A stretch of 64,000 nt of DNA from Tectiglobus sp965223355 (GCA_965223355.1 CBDCWE010000003.1:2604001-2668000), one strand, 5' to 3'; shown: positions 1 through 9,279, counted from the first letter of the stretch. A program made the numbers and translations. Notes: generated from the sequence alone by a model not told the origin.

Positions 1-789
1 TTGGATGCTTCACTGACAATCGAACCACGCGCGGAGCTGCGATGGGTACACGATGTGTTTGGGAACTCTGTTGCAATCGCCCAATTTCGTGAGACAGGTT
101 CGCAACTGAAGATCATTTCAGAGATTGTAATCGATCGCTACCCGCTGCCGGACATCCAGTTTGGCGTTGAACCTTATGCAGCGCGCTTACCTTTCAGTTA
201 TCCCGCAAGCGAAGTCCCGGATCTTGGGCGGACGATTGAACGACATTACACCGATCCTGACCGGCTAATAACCGAATGGACCAGAGACATACTGGACAGC
301 CCGTCTGTGGACGGTGATACAGAGGCGTTCCTACGGGTGCTGACCCAATCGGTGAAGGAACAGTTTTCATACACAGTTCGCTACGAACCTGGAGTACAGA
401 CACCTGTCGAAACCCTGGAAAAGAGTTCCGGCTCCTGTCGCGACTACGCAATCTTTATGATGGAAGCTGTTCGCAGCGTCGGTCTCGCGACAAGGTTTGT
501 TAGTGGCTACCTTTACGATCCGGCGCTTGACGGAGGAGAAAGCGGCGTTGTCGGTGCTGGCGCGACGCATGCTTGGGTGCAGGTGTACTTGCCGGGAGCA
601 GGATGGATTGAATTTGATCCAACGAACGGCGGTGCCGGCGGCCACAACCTTGTTCCCATCGCGGTGGCACGCGAGCCAGGTCAGGCAGTGCCGATTGCAG
701 GAACCTTTGCAGGTGAGCCCGAAGACTACTTGGGCATGAGTGTCGATGTAACCGTCCGCTCGCTCGAGTCAAAAGAGAATGCTGCTTGA
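1..789 (+). CDS. Transglutaminase-like domain protein (5' end at window edge)
   Basis: 262 residues are visible and begin with TTG at the very first base, so the true N-terminus may lie outside the window. The N-terminal ~80 residues look like the beta-rich bacterial transglutaminase N domain. The core carries the papain-like triad: Cys146 in SGSCRDYA, His190 in ATHAWVQVY and Asp206 in EFDPTNG. Members of this family act as predicted cysteine proteases or amidases rather than true cross-linkers. No signal peptide is visible in what remains. It ends 22 bases before a strong GC hairpin. Family assignment is firm; substrate is unknown. Confidence 0.85.
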   Translation: MDASLTIEPRAELRWVHDVFGNSVAIAQFRETGSQLKIISEIVIDRYPLPDIQFGVEPYAARLPFSYPASEVPDLGRTIERHYTDPDRLITEWTRDILDSPSVDGDTEAFLRVLTQSVKEQFSYTVRYEPGVQTPVETLEKSSGSCRDYAIFMMEAVRSVGLATRFVSGYLYDPALDGGESGVVGAGATHAWVQVYLPGAGWIEFDPTNGGAGGHNLVPIAVAREPGQAVPIAGTFAGEPEDYLGMSVDVTVRSLESKENAA

Positions 790-1114
790 TGGTGATTGAC
801 TGGACGAGAAGCCCCCGGCGCCGATCATGAAAGCGCCGGGGGGAGGGGAGGTCGTTCAGTCCGGGATGTGGTGTACGAGCGGTCGGGGCTGTGGGTCCAT
901 CATAAAGTCGTTGCCCATATTTTGTGCTTTGAGATCCGGCCTCCTGTCTGAGTGAGCCATGATCAAAGATCGACCATTCCGGTGTATATTCGCTGGTAAT
1001 GCTTAGGCGAACCTGCAACTTGTTTACGGTCGCTGCGAACGACCAAGAAGATCAGCCGTGCCATCGAGCCTGCTTGGGAAATCGACCGCTAACCGAAAGG
1101 AGCCGCCGTAACCC
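790..1114. other. Intergenic region between convergent genes, no gene seen
   Basis: 325 bases between the transglutaminase-like gene and the convergent sulfatase A. Apart from the hairpin at 812-842 I see no conserved coding frame, RNA gene or repeat. Short frames here lack a ribosome-binding site. Confidence 0.5.
812..842 (+). terminator. GC-rich hairpin, possible terminator
   Basis: A perfect 10-bp stem (CCCCCGGCGC / GCGCCGGGGG) with an 11-base loop lies just after the transglutaminase-like gene and on the side where sulfatase A transcription arrives. There is no T-run after either arm, so it is not a textbook intrinsic terminator. It may be a 3'-end stabilising structure. Confidence 0.35.
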
Positions 1115-2581
1115 TCAGTCAAACTGCGGCGCGACGCCTGGCGGGACACTGAAGCCGAGGTCGCCACGCTCTATGACACGCTCCTTGCCGCCGCTCTGCG
1201 CAAGCAACGAGGCCTGTTTTGCCTTTGCCGCACGGTCGGTCGCGACCGGATCACAGATCTTCAGTAGTTCCACTTTAAGCTCTTCCAGGATTGGCTGTGC
1301 GTTCAAATCTGCCGCAATGTCGTTCAGTTCCTCCGGATCGTCGGCGAGATCGAAAAGTTGCGCTGGATAGTCGACGTAGTAGACCAGCTTGTGGCGCCCC
1401 TTACGGATCATATAGGCACCCGTCCTGGAGCCCATGCCATGGTACTCGGAAAAAACGGACCGTTCTTTCTCCGTATTGGCCATGATGCGGGTGAGGTCAC
1501 CGCCGGGATGCTCCGGCGTAACGCTTGACGAGTCGCGCTCACCTGCACAATCCATGATGAAGGGATAAAGATCGAGCAGGTTTACGGGCGTGTCGATGGT
1601 CCTGGCAGCGGGAACGTCGGGACCAGCCAGAACGAGCGGCACACCGACTGAACCCTCGTACATTGTCGATTTTCCCCACAGCCCGCGCGCGCCAACGTTG
1701 TCGCCATGATCGCTGGTGTAGACGACGCGGGTCGATGCCGCGAGACCACTGTCGTCGAGCGCCCGCAATATCTTGCCGATGTTTTCATCGAGAAAGCTGC
1801 ATAGACCGAGATAGCCGGCCTGGGCACGTTTCACCATCTCCGGAGAGTCGAAATACTCGTCATAAGCGAAGGTGTTTCGGTAGTCCTCGATGAAAGGGTG
1901 CTGCTGTTCGTGTCGCTGCTCGTAGAGCGTTGGTCGTGGCAGGTCCTGATCGTAGTACCGGTAGAAATGCTCCGGCGGCGCGGTCAGCGGGAAATGCGGG
2001 CAAACGAGCGAAACGAACAGCACCCACGGCTTGTCGGCATGCTTTGTCGCCTGTTCGCGCAACCAGATCTGGGCGCGTGCCGTAATATCGCGATCATAGG
2101 TCGTGTACATGGATTCGCCCGGCCCGGCGAACTTCGCCATCTTGTAGGCGCCGGCCCGTTTCGGCATCGTCTCGTCGCGGATAAGGCCCAATAGGTCACC
2201 GTCGCCATCGATGACGTGCATTGCAATCTGCTCATCCGAGAACCCATTATCGTCCTCCGCCGATCGGAAATGCAGCTTGCCGATTGAAACGACCTCATGC
2301 CCGCGCTCGCGCAAAATGGAATGCCAACTCGGCACGCTGCCGTCGAACGGCATTGCGTTGTCCCAGTTTTCGATCTGATGCACGTATTTGCCTGTTGCAA
2401 ATGCTGCGCGGGCGGGTACGCAAACCGGACATGGTGTGTAGGCGGCGTTGAAGCGGACGCCACGCTCGGCCAGGGCATCGATATTGGGCGTGCTCGCAAA
2501 TTCATGACCAGCGCAGCCCATGAACTTGGAGTTGTGCTCGTCCGACATGACGATGAGCAGATTCGACGGCTTCAATTCCAA
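1115..2581 (-). CDS. Type I sulfatase (sulfatase A, formylglycine dependent)
   Basis: About 488 residues of the alkaline-phosphatase-superfamily sulfatase fold. It opens with the metal-binding motif NLLIVMSDEH and has the formylglycine signature C54-V-P-A-R58, in which Cys54 must be oxidised by a formylglycine-generating enzyme. Later conserved patches include YTSDHGDN and GLWGKSTMYEGSV. No signal peptide is seen, so it should work in the cytosol. It is the last gene of a minus-strand operon with TctC, TctA, TctB and sulfatase B, and is paralogous to sulfatase B across its full length. The first codon is TTG; a second TTG two codons in (2575) is better spaced from GAGGGA. The sulfate ester hydrolysed is unknown. 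Confidence 0.92.
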   Translation of the reverse strand: MELKPSNLLIVMSDEHNSKFMGCAGHEFASTPNIDALAERGVRFNAAYTPCPVCVPARAAFATGKYVHQIENWDNAMPFDGSVPSWHSILRERGHEVVSIGKLHFRSAEDDNGFSDEQIAMHVIDGDGDLLGLIRDETMPKRAGAYKMAKFAGPGESMYTTYDRDITARAQIWLREQATKHADKPWVLFVSLVCPHFPLTAPPEHFYRYYDQDLPRPTLYEQRHEQQHPFIEDYRNTFAYDEYFDSPEMVKRAQAGYLGLCSFLDENIGKILRALDDSGLAASTRVVYTSDHGDNVGARGLWGKSTMYEGSVGVPLVLAGPDVPAARTIDTPVNLLDLYPFIMDCAGERDSSSVTPEHPGGDLTRIMANTEKERSVFSEYHGMGSRTGAYMIRKGRHKLVYYVDYPAQLFDLADDPEELNDIAADLNAQPILEELKVELLKICDPVATDRAAKAKQASLLAQSGGKERVIERGDLGFSVPPGVAPQFD

Positions 2582-2662
2582 TCCCTCGTGTGTCGTCCGG
2601 AACAGACGAGCGCGCGCCGAGTTGGCATCAGCGCGCGTCTGGATCAGTCGCCAATACCGTGA

Positions 2663-3637
2663 CTATTTTTTCTTGTCGATGAATTCGGCCTTGATCTCAC
2701 GATATTCCTTGTTTTCCTGTTTCATGAACTCGCAAAATTTCTTACCGTCCATCCAAATCGGCGCAAAACCGAATTTCTCACCGAAAGCCTTGAAGGCATC
2801 GCTCTTGGCCGCCTTTTCGACAAGTGCTGCCGCTTGGTCGATGACCGCTTGTGACGTCGACTTCGGAACGAACAGGCCGCGCGTGGTGCCGATTTCTACA
2901 GGCGTATTGTACTTGTCGAGGGTATTGGTTCCTCTGACTGGCGGGTGAGCAATGTTTTCAAGACTGCCGCCTGCCGCGAGGACGTTGACGTCGCCCTTCT
3001 TGACCGCATCGAGCAGCACCGGCGCATGGATGACGCCAATCGACACCTGGTTGCCGAGGATGGCCTTCTTGAGCGGCCCGCCGCCATCGAAGGGAATCAC
3101 GCGAGCATCGATCTTGTTCTTGCCGAGGATCGCCTTGGCCATAACGTAGTGGGCACTGATGAGTGAGCCGACACCGACCGTCAGCTTGCCGGGCGAGGCC
3201 TTGGCTTTCTCGATGAACTGGCTGAGGTCGGTTATGCCCTGGTCTTTGTGGGCCAGGACCCAGGTCGGCGTCTGATAGACGGCGCCGACGCACGCGTAGT
3301 CTTCGAGCGCGTAAGGCACGTTGCGGAAAATGACCGGCGTGTTGAGATCGCTCGAGCCGTTGAGCAGCATCGTCAGGCCGTCCGGCTTGGCGGTCTTCAC
3401 GTGCACGTGGCCGGCATTACCACCACCGGCCGTCAGGTTATCGACGACAACGGCCTTGCCCGCGAATTTCTCCATCGCAGCGCCCAGCGCGCGTGCGATC
3501 GTGTCGGTTCCGCCGCCGGCACGCCATGGAACGACGATGCGAACCGTATCCGACGGGTAGTCGGCTGCGAGCGCAGGGAAGGTTGCAACGGCCGCAGCAA
3601 TTGCGGTGAACACGGCTATTCCACTCTTGTACTTCAT
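2663..3637 (-). CDS. tctC: Tripartite tricarboxylate transporter substrate-binding protein (TctC/Bug family)
   Basis: Periplasmic solute receptor of a TTT uptake system, about 324 residues. The ATG at 3637 is chosen because GGAGGAAAG precedes it and it opens a clean signal peptide (MKYKSGIAVF... ending ALAAD, cleavage near residue 25). A longer frame from 3724 would hide that signal. The mature start YPSDTVRIVVPWRAGGGTD is typical of Bug receptors, which bind carboxylates through two bridging waters. It follows tctA by 25 bases and precedes sulfatase A. The operon suggests its ligand is a sulfated carboxylate, which is an inference. Confidence 0.93.
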   Translation of the reverse strand: MKYKSGIAVFTAIAAAVATFPALAADYPSDTVRIVVPWRAGGGTDTIARALGAAMEKFAGKAVVVDNLTAGGGNAGHVHVKTAKPDGLTMLLNGSSDLNTPVIFRNVPYALEDYACVGAVYQTPTWVLAHKDQGITDLSQFIEKAKASPGKLTVGVGSLISAHYVMAKAILGKNKIDARVIPFDGGGPLKKAILGNQVSIGVIHAPVLLDAVKKGDVNVLAAGGSLENIAHPPVRGTNTLDKYNTPVEIGTTRGLFVPKSTSQAVIDQAAALVEKAAKSDAFKAFGEKFGFAPIWMDGKKFCEFMKQENKEYREIKAEFIDKKK

Positions 3638-3662
3638 GGGCTTTCCTCCGGTTGTTATCGCT

Positions 3663-5174
3663 TCAAGCATTTTCCGATGCCGTGCGGCTGGTGCCGCGAC
3701 GGCCAGCGGCTCGATAGATTTCATTGGCGATCAGCAGCACGATGACGACGCATAGAGCGAGGCGGGGCCATGTGGCGGCGAACACACCCCAGTCACCGTT
3801 CGAATAAGCGAGGCCGAGACGCACGTTGTATTCTATGATTGGGCCGAGCACGGCGCCGAGAACGATCGTGACGACCGAGAAGCCGCGCTTCTCGAGGAAA
3901 TAACCGCCGATTCCGCAGACGATGGCCACGTAGATCGTAAATACGTCATTGTCGGCGGCAAAGGCGCCAATCGAGGCGAACACGATGATGAACGGGAACA
4001 GAAGCGAGCGGTCGCGTCTGAGGATCGAAATGAAGACGCGGCTCGCGCTCCAGCCGACCAGAAACATTACAACGTTTGCTACGAAAATCGCCGCCAGGAT
4101 GCCGTAGACCAGCGGTGCGCTCGTTTGCATCAGCATCACACCAGGCTGCAGTCCGTGCAGCACCATGGCGCCGAGCATTATGGCTGTGGAAGCGTCACCG
4201 GGAATGCCGAGCGTCAGCATTGGTATCATCGTCCCGCCGGTGGTCGCATTGTTCGAACTTTCCGGTGCGAGAATGCCTTCTGGCACGCCTGTGCCGAACG
4301 ACTCCGGTGGCGGGTCCTTGGACTGGTTGCGCACGGTTGCGTAGGATAGCCACGTCGAACCGTCGGCGCCTACACCTGGTATGGCGCCGATCACGATCCC
4401 GTAGAGCGTGCCGATGACCCAGGCCTTCCATCGCCGGAAGAAGCCGCCGAGGCTCGGCAGCCGAGTGTTGAGGTCGGTCGCGATCAATTGGGATTTCCGC
4501 CCGACCATGTCGAGATCGGCAAGTACCACCGTGAGTCCGAACAGGCCGACCAGTACTGCCGCAAACGAAATGCCCGAGGCCAGCATCGGCTGCGAGAACG
4601 TATAGCGCTCGATGCCGTCCTGGACATCGTAGCCAACGCTTGCAATCAGCAGGCCGAGCATGACGCCGATCAAACCCCTGACCATCGAACCGCGCACGAA
4701 AGCCGAAACAAGGATCAGGCCGGCAATGCCGATCAAAGCGATATCTGCGGGCTCGGAATGCAGTGCCACGGCGGCAATGAACGGCACGAAACTTACCGCT
4801 GCAATCCAGCCTATCAAGCCGCCCGCCGTCGACGCCATGACCGCATAGCCGATGGCCTCGCCGGCGCGGCCCTTTTCGGCCATCGGAAAGCCATCGAGCG
4901 CCGTGCATGCGGCCGCAGGCGTTCCGGGTGTTCGCAGCAGAATGGACGCATACGAGCCGCCGAGCTTCGTGCCGACGTAGATGCCGACCATGATTTGAAA
5001 GGCAGCCAGGGTCTCCATTTTGTAGGTAATCGGCAACAGCACGATGATCGCCATCGGCGACGACAGTCCCGGCAGAGCCCCCACCATGAGACCTAGTGTC
5101 GTGCCGACGATGATCAAAAGCAGCGGCGCGGGCGATGCGAGGTTCGCGAATGCGGTCAGCAGGCCGTCGACCAT
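3663..5174 (-). CDS. tctA: TTT transporter large membrane subunit TctA
   Basis: About 503 residues with roughly 12 hydrophobic segments and conserved TctA loops such as GALPGLSSPMAIIVLLPITY near the N-terminus and the glycine/proline-rich PGVGADGSTWLSY later. The ATG at 5174 overlaps the tctB stop codon (ATGA), so the two are translationally coupled. A longer frame to 5279 lies inside tctB and is rejected. It forms the ion-driven permease channel with TctB and receives substrate from TctC. Confidence 0.94.
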   Translation of the reverse strand: MVDGLLTAFANLASPAPLLLIIVGTTLGLMVGALPGLSSPMAIIVLLPITYKMETLAAFQIMVGIYVGTKLGGSYASILLRTPGTPAAACTALDGFPMAEKGRAGEAIGYAVMASTAGGLIGWIAAVSFVPFIAAVALHSEPADIALIGIAGLILVSAFVRGSMVRGLIGVMLGLLIASVGYDVQDGIERYTFSQPMLASGISFAAVLVGLFGLTVVLADLDMVGRKSQLIATDLNTRLPSLGGFFRRWKAWVIGTLYGIVIGAIPGVGADGSTWLSYATVRNQSKDPPPESFGTGVPEGILAPESSNNATTGGTMIPMLTLGIPGDASTAIMLGAMVLHGLQPGVMLMQTSAPLVYGILAAIFVANVVMFLVGWSASRVFISILRRDRSLLFPFIIVFASIGAFAADNDVFTIYVAIVCGIGGYFLEKRGFSVVTIVLGAVLGPIIEYNVRLGLAYSNGDWGVFAATWPRLALCVVIVLLIANEIYRAAGRRGTSRTASENA

Positions 5175-5737
5175 CAACGCGCTCCGGTCATCGCATAGAT
5201 GCCGTTCAAGACCGGCGTGACGGGATCCCAGACCTGCCCTGTCAGCGGCAACTTCAGCGCACCGACGAACAACAGCCACAACAGCACCGTGCCAATGAGG
5301 GCAACGACCAGATTCTGCAGCAATTGCCGGCGTCCGAGGACGCGGAGCATGATGAAAAGGACCGCCAGGGTTGCAATGGCGAAACCGAACGCCTTGATGC
5401 CTGCCGCATATGCAAATAGGCAGACGACCATCAGAACCCGGCGCGCATCGGAGACGGGATCGCCCTCGACGACGGGACGCTCCCCGAATATCGCCCGCGG
5501 CGGGCGTTCATTCTTGATGAGCCAAAGGTCGTAGAGCGTTGAGGCGACGAACAGAGCGACGAGGACCAGGAGAATGCCGGAATAGATGAATGGCATCGTT
5601 CGCCAACTGAGACCACCTGGTCCGTCGGTGACATCGGCTCCTGTCGGGTTGATGAAAACGAAGCCGCCGATGCCGACGAGCAGCAGAACTGCCGCCAGCA
5701 GTAGGTCTTTGTATCGTTCGGTACGGGCGGGGTTCAT
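5174..5737 (-). CDS. tctB: TTT transporter small membrane subunit TctB
   Basis: About 187 residues, four predicted membrane helices, poorly conserved sequence as usual for TctB. The ATG at 5737 (MNPARTERYKDLL) is preferred over an upstream in-frame ATG because it starts just before the first helix. It lies 54 bases downstream of sulfatase B and overlaps tctA by 4 bases. Identification rests largely on size, helices and position between the sulfatase and tctA. Confidence 0.88.
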   Translation of the reverse strand: MNPARTERYKDLLLAAVLLLVGIGGFVFINPTGADVTDGPGGLSWRTMPFIYSGILLVLVALFVASTLYDLWLIKNERPPRAIFGERPVVEGDPVSDARRVLMVVCLFAYAAGIKAFGFAIATLAVLFIMLRVLGRRQLLQNLVVALIGTVLLWLLFVGALKLPLTGQVWDPVTPVLNGIYAMTGAR

Positions 5738-5791
5738 TGCTGTTCGCCTTCGTGGTTCGCAAGGATTTCGATCGGTCGCTGCCGCCACAGC

Positions 5792-7246
5792 CTACGCGGA
5801 GAATTCGACCTTCTGCCCCGGTGCTGGCGAGTAGCCGAAATCGCCTCGTTCCAGGATCGTCTCCCGACCACCATGCTTGGCGATGGTCGCGGCCTGATCG
5901 GCACGAGCGCGTCGGTCGACGTCTTCCGGATCGCAAATCTCCCGCAGTCTCCCGATCAGGCGCGCCAGCACCTCACCGTGTTCGGCCGATTGTGCCAGGT
6001 CAACCGTTTCGTCCGGGTCGTTCGAAAGATCGAAGAGCTGTGGCTCCATGCCGACGAAGTAGACGAGCTTGTAGTCGCCGTCACGCAGCATGAACGTACC
6101 CGTCATAGACGCCGCCGCGTGATATTCCGAGAAGGCGGTCCGATCCGGATCGGCCCTGTCGATGATGTCGAACAGGGATCGGCCGGGCAGCGTCACGTCT
6201 TCCGGCGCTGGCGTTGCACCAACGCAGTGCATGATCGTCGGCGAGCCGTCAACGAGACTGGTGAGGGTCGGCACGCGTCGGCCCGCCGGCACGTCCGGTC
6301 CGGCCATGATGAGCGGAACGGCGGCAGACTCTTCCCACATCGTGGACTTTCCCCAGAGACCGCGTTTGCCGAGGGCCTCGCCGTGGTCACTCGTGTAGAC
6401 GATCCGCGTGTCATTCGAGAGCCCCGCATCTTCGAGGGCACTCATGACTTGGCCGACGTTGTGGTCGACGAACGAGCAAAGGCCGAGGTATCCGGCAACC
6501 GCGCGGCGAATCGAGGCTTCATCGAAGTATTTGTCGTAGTTGATGCACTCCCGCATGGCCTCGTAGTAAGGGTGGCTAGGACGGCTGGCTGCATCGTACA
6601 ACGCGGGCCAGGGTATCTGATCCTCCGGGTACAGGTTGTAGAACTCCTCCGGCGCGATCAGCGGGAAGTGCGGGCAAACGAACGAGACGAACAACACCCA
6701 GGGCTTGCCCGAGTGGTTCGCTGCCTCCTCCTTGAGCCAGCGAACGGCCTCGTCCGCGATCCGCCGGTCATAACCGGTATAGCTCGACTCGCCCGGGCCC
6801 GTGTCTCGAGCATATTTCGCTGCCGCCTTGCGCTCGGGCAGATCATCGCGAATGAGACCGATCAGGTCGCCAACCCCGTCGACCACGTGCAGCGGAACGA
6901 TCTGCTCGGTGAATCCGGTCGGATCGTCTTCGCAGCGGTAGTGCAGCTTGCCGATCGAGACGACCGTATGACCCTGCGCCAGCAGTCGGTGGCCCCAGCC
7001 TTCGACGGCACCGTCGTAGGGGGCGGCATTGTCCCAGTAGCCGCAATCGTGAACGTATCGACCAGTAGCGAAACTGGCGCGCGCCGGAACGCAGATGGGG
7101 CAGTTCGTGTAGGCATTTTCGAACAGGGTCCCGTGCGATGCGAGCCGATCAAGATTGGGTGTCTTCACCAACGGGTGCCCGTTGCAGCCCATGAACGAAG
7201 GGCCATGCTGATCCGACATAATGAAAAGAAGGTTCTTTGGCTCCAT
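5792..7246 (-). CDS. Type I sulfatase (sulfatase B, formylglycine dependent)
   Basis: First gene of the sulfatase/TTT operon, about 484 residues. It starts at the ATG at 7246 behind GGAGGAAGC. NLLFIMSDQHG provides the metal-binding aspartate and C52-V-P-A-R56 is the formylglycine site. It shares long blocks with sulfatase A (AGYLGLCSFVD, RIVYTSDHGE, GLWGKSTMWE, and a C-terminal LREICDPEDVD). It has no signal peptide, so it is predicted cytosolic. Two related but non-identical sulfatases flanking one transporter suggests two positions or two substrates desulfated in one pathway. Some general resemblance to choline-sulfatase-like enzymes exists, but the TTT partner argues for an acidic substrate. 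Confidence 0.93.
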   Translation of the reverse strand: MEPKNLLFIMSDQHGPSFMGCNGHPLVKTPNLDRLASHGTLFENAYTNCPICVPARASFATGRYVHDCGYWDNAAPYDGAVEGWGHRLLAQGHTVVSIGKLHYRCEDDPTGFTEQIVPLHVVDGVGDLIGLIRDDLPERKAAAKYARDTGPGESSYTGYDRRIADEAVRWLKEEAANHSGKPWVLFVSFVCPHFPLIAPEEFYNLYPEDQIPWPALYDAASRPSHPYYEAMRECINYDKYFDEASIRRAVAGYLGLCSFVDHNVGQVMSALEDAGLSNDTRIVYTSDHGEALGKRGLWGKSTMWEESAAVPLIMAGPDVPAGRRVPTLTSLVDGSPTIMHCVGATPAPEDVTLPGRSLFDIIDRADPDRTAFSEYHAAASMTGTFMLRDGDYKLVYFVGMEPQLFDLSNDPDETVDLAQSAEHGEVLARLIGRLREICDPEDVDRRARADQAATIAKHGGRETILERGDFGYSPAPGQKVEFSA

Positions 7247-7349
7247 CGTCCTGCTTCCTCCGGCCAAGCTTGTTTTTGCTTGTTGGCAGGAGAGTAACCA
7301 AACAACTCGATAGTCAGAAAATATATTCTCGATATACTGGCCATATAAA
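7247..7349. promoter_or_regulatory. Divergent promoter region with LysR-type palindrome
   Basis: The 103 bases between sulfatase B and the LysR gene are AT-rich. They hold the exact inverted repeat TATAT-TCTCG-ATATA at 7322-7336, which contains a T-N11-A LysR-type box. Its position directly upstream of both start codons fits a shared operator that represses the regulator and activates the sulfatase operon. This is inference from spacing and symmetry. Confidence 0.5.
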
Positions 7350-8321
7350 TTGTTTATGTCAGAGCGTCTCGTGCCGATCCCGCTTAACCGTTTGCGCTAC
7401 TTCCACGCGATTGCCTCGGCAGGCAGCATTTCTGCTGCCGCCCGCGCCCTCAACGTGGCCCAGCCCGCCCTCAGCTATCATCTTTCGGCGATGGAGCGGG
7501 AGCTCGGGTCACCCTTGCTGCATCGAACCAACCGGGGTGTGTCGCTGACCCATGCGGGCATGGTTCTCTACGACTGCACCGAGGCCATCTTCCGCGAACT
7601 TGATGCCGTGGAAGATGAGATCCGCCAAACGCACCGTGTCCCGCGCGGCCGGGTCAATATTGCACTCGCAGCGACCATGGCGCGCGCCCTTGTTCCGACG
7701 CTGCTGCGCATCGTGGATCGGGAGTATCCGCAGCTCCAACTCCACATCATCGACGTCCCGAGCGTTACCGCGATGGAACACATTCGCGATGGGCGAGCAG
7801 ATCTCGCTCTGGCGCCGAACGCAGCCGAGATGGAGAACTGCGAAACTATTGCCGCCTATTCGGAGCGCTTGTGCTTCGTGGTTCGTTCCGAGGCCAACAG
7901 ACGTCGGCGCCGGCCCTGTACGTTCAAGGAGCTCTCGCGGTATCCGCTCGTTCTGCCGCGCCGCAACTTCGATCTTCGCCGGCGCGTCGAGGAGGCTGCG
8001 ATCGAGGCCGGCGTTAGGCTCAACATCCAGTATGAGCAGGAAAGCCCCGACATCATGCGAACTATCGTGATGGCGGGGCTCGCCGGCAGTGTGACACAGG
8101 AAGCGCTGTTCGACCCGGTGTCCGAGCGCCCCTTGGTAGAGATCCGCCCCGTCGAAGCCCCGATGGTCGTGCGCACCCATTCGATTGTTCGCCGCCTCGA
8201 TCGAGCCAAGTCCATCGCGGTCGATGCCGTCGCCATCGCGCTCCGCCAAGCAATGGAGAACCTGACGGTGGAAGGTGTCCTGCCCGGCCGCATGGTGGGT
8301 TCGATCAACAACGGCAGGTAG
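7350..8321 (+). CDS. LysR family transcriptional regulator
   Basis: 323 residues. Residues ~10-70 form the winged HTH (LRYFHAIASAGSISAAARAL, then QPALSYHLSAMERELG) and the rest is the two-lobed effector domain. Two ATGs (7350 and 7356) are possible, neither with a strong Shine-Dalgarno. It is divergent from the sulfatase/TTT operon and convergent with the formylglycine-generating enzyme 13 bases downstream, so it is the likely controller of the sulfate-ester genes. The coinducer is probably the imported substrate or its desulfated product. Confidence 0.92.
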   Translation: MFMSERLVPIPLNRLRYFHAIASAGSISAAARALNVAQPALSYHLSAMERELGSPLLHRTNRGVSLTHAGMVLYDCTEAIFRELDAVEDEIRQTHRVPRGRVNIALAATMARALVPTLLRIVDREYPQLQLHIIDVPSVTAMEHIRDGRADLALAPNAAEMENCETIAAYSERLCFVVRSEANRRRRRPCTFKELSRYPLVLPRRNFDLRRRVEEAAIEAGVRLNIQYEQESPDIMRTIVMAGLAGSVTQEALFDPVSERPLVEIRPVEAPMVVRTHSIVRRLDRAKSIAVDAVAIALRQAMENLTVEGVLPGRMVGSINNGR

Positions 8322-8334
8322 CGAGGCGCCGCGC

Positions 8335-9279
8335 TCAGGTGCTCCTTGCTACGCGGAACCCGAGGTGCCCCGTCGTCGTGTTGGGCGGTGACGACGAGCG
8401 TGCCGACACGCGATAGCGCGCGCAATAGCTAATGTGGCACAGGTAGGATCCACCCTTGATGACGCGACCATCTCCCGACGGCGACCCGACCGGATTGCGA
8501 AAGGCCGACCGCGCGTGATAGCTGGCATCAAACCAATCCGAGCACCACTCCCACGTGTTGCCAACCACATTGAACAGTCCGAAGCCGTTCGGCTCGTATG
8601 CATCAACCGGAGCGGCGCCCTCGTAGCCGTCCGCTACGGTATTGATTTCGGGAAATTCGCCCTGCCAAACGTTGCAGTGGTGCGTGCCGTTCGGCTCAAG
8701 TACGTCGCCCCATGGGAAACGCCGCTGCACGAGGCCGCCGCGAGCTGCGCATTCCCATTCGGCTTCCGTTGGGAGTCGGACGCCGGCCCAGGAGCAATAG
8801 GCCAGCGCGTCATCGTGCGAAACATGCACGACGGGATGGTTCATGCGCGGCCCGATTTCTGAACCTTCCCCTTCTGGATTGCGCCAGCATGCACCGGTGA
8901 CGCAACGCCACCACGGTATCGCCGGTGAGCGCGGTGCGCATTCCTCGTCCGCAGTGACAAAGCCGTCAAAGACCGCAGACCAGCCGAGCCGTTGTGCTTC
9001 AGTCTCGTAGCCAGTGGCCGCCACGAACATGGCAAAGTCAGCATTTGTGACCGCTGTCGGTGCAATTTCAAATGTATCAAGCTCAATGGCGCGAACCGGA
9101 CCTTCGCCATCAAGCGGGTGGGCGAGCGGATCATGCGAGCCCATCAGGAATGTGCACGCTTCGATCCTGACCATCTCGACATCGGTCCGGCGACCGGGTG
9201 CATAGCGAATTCTGGACTTTGTCGAGGCTGCATCTTTGGTCGGGAGGCAGCACGGCGTTTCCTCGTCGTCGCCAGTCAT
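8335..9279 (-). CDS. Formylglycine-generating enzyme (sulfatase-modifying factor)
   Basis: About 314 residues of the FGE-sulfatase (SUMF1-like) fold. The C-terminal block GGSYLCHISYCARYR carries the two copper-binding catalytic cysteines C281 and C286 with the correct five-residue spacing, which separates true FGEs from the many look-alikes in this superfamily. Other hallmarks are RLPTEAEWECAARGG, NVVGNTWEWCSDWF and a terminal LGFRVARS. The ATG at 9279 behind AGGAACC is chosen; an upstream extension to 9330 has no support. No signal peptide, matching the two cytosolic CxPxR sulfatases nearby, whose cysteines it should convert to formylglycine. Confidence 0.93.
   Translation of the reverse strand: MTGDDEETPCCLPTKDAASTKSRIRYAPGRRTDVEMVRIEACTFLMGSHDPLAHPLDGEGPVRAIELDTFEIAPTAVTNADFAMFVAATGYETEAQRLGWSAVFDGFVTADEECAPRSPAIPWWRCVTGACWRNPEGEGSEIGPRMNHPVVHVSHDDALAYCSWAGVRLPTEAEWECAARGGLVQRRFPWGDVLEPNGTHHCNVWQGEFPEINTVADGYEGAAPVDAYEPNGFGLFNVVGNTWEWCSDWFDASYHARSAFRNPVGSPSGDGRVIKGGSYLCHISYCARYRVSARSSSPPNTTTGHLGFRVARST

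Noticed and set aside
812..842. Confident intrinsic terminator
   Set aside because: Strong stem but no T-run on either side; kept only as a low-confidence feature.
5873..7297. 474-codon open frame on the plus strand
   Set aside because: Lies antisense to sulfatase B, which has motifs and a ribosome-binding site; the frame is a GC-rich shadow with no recognisable domain.
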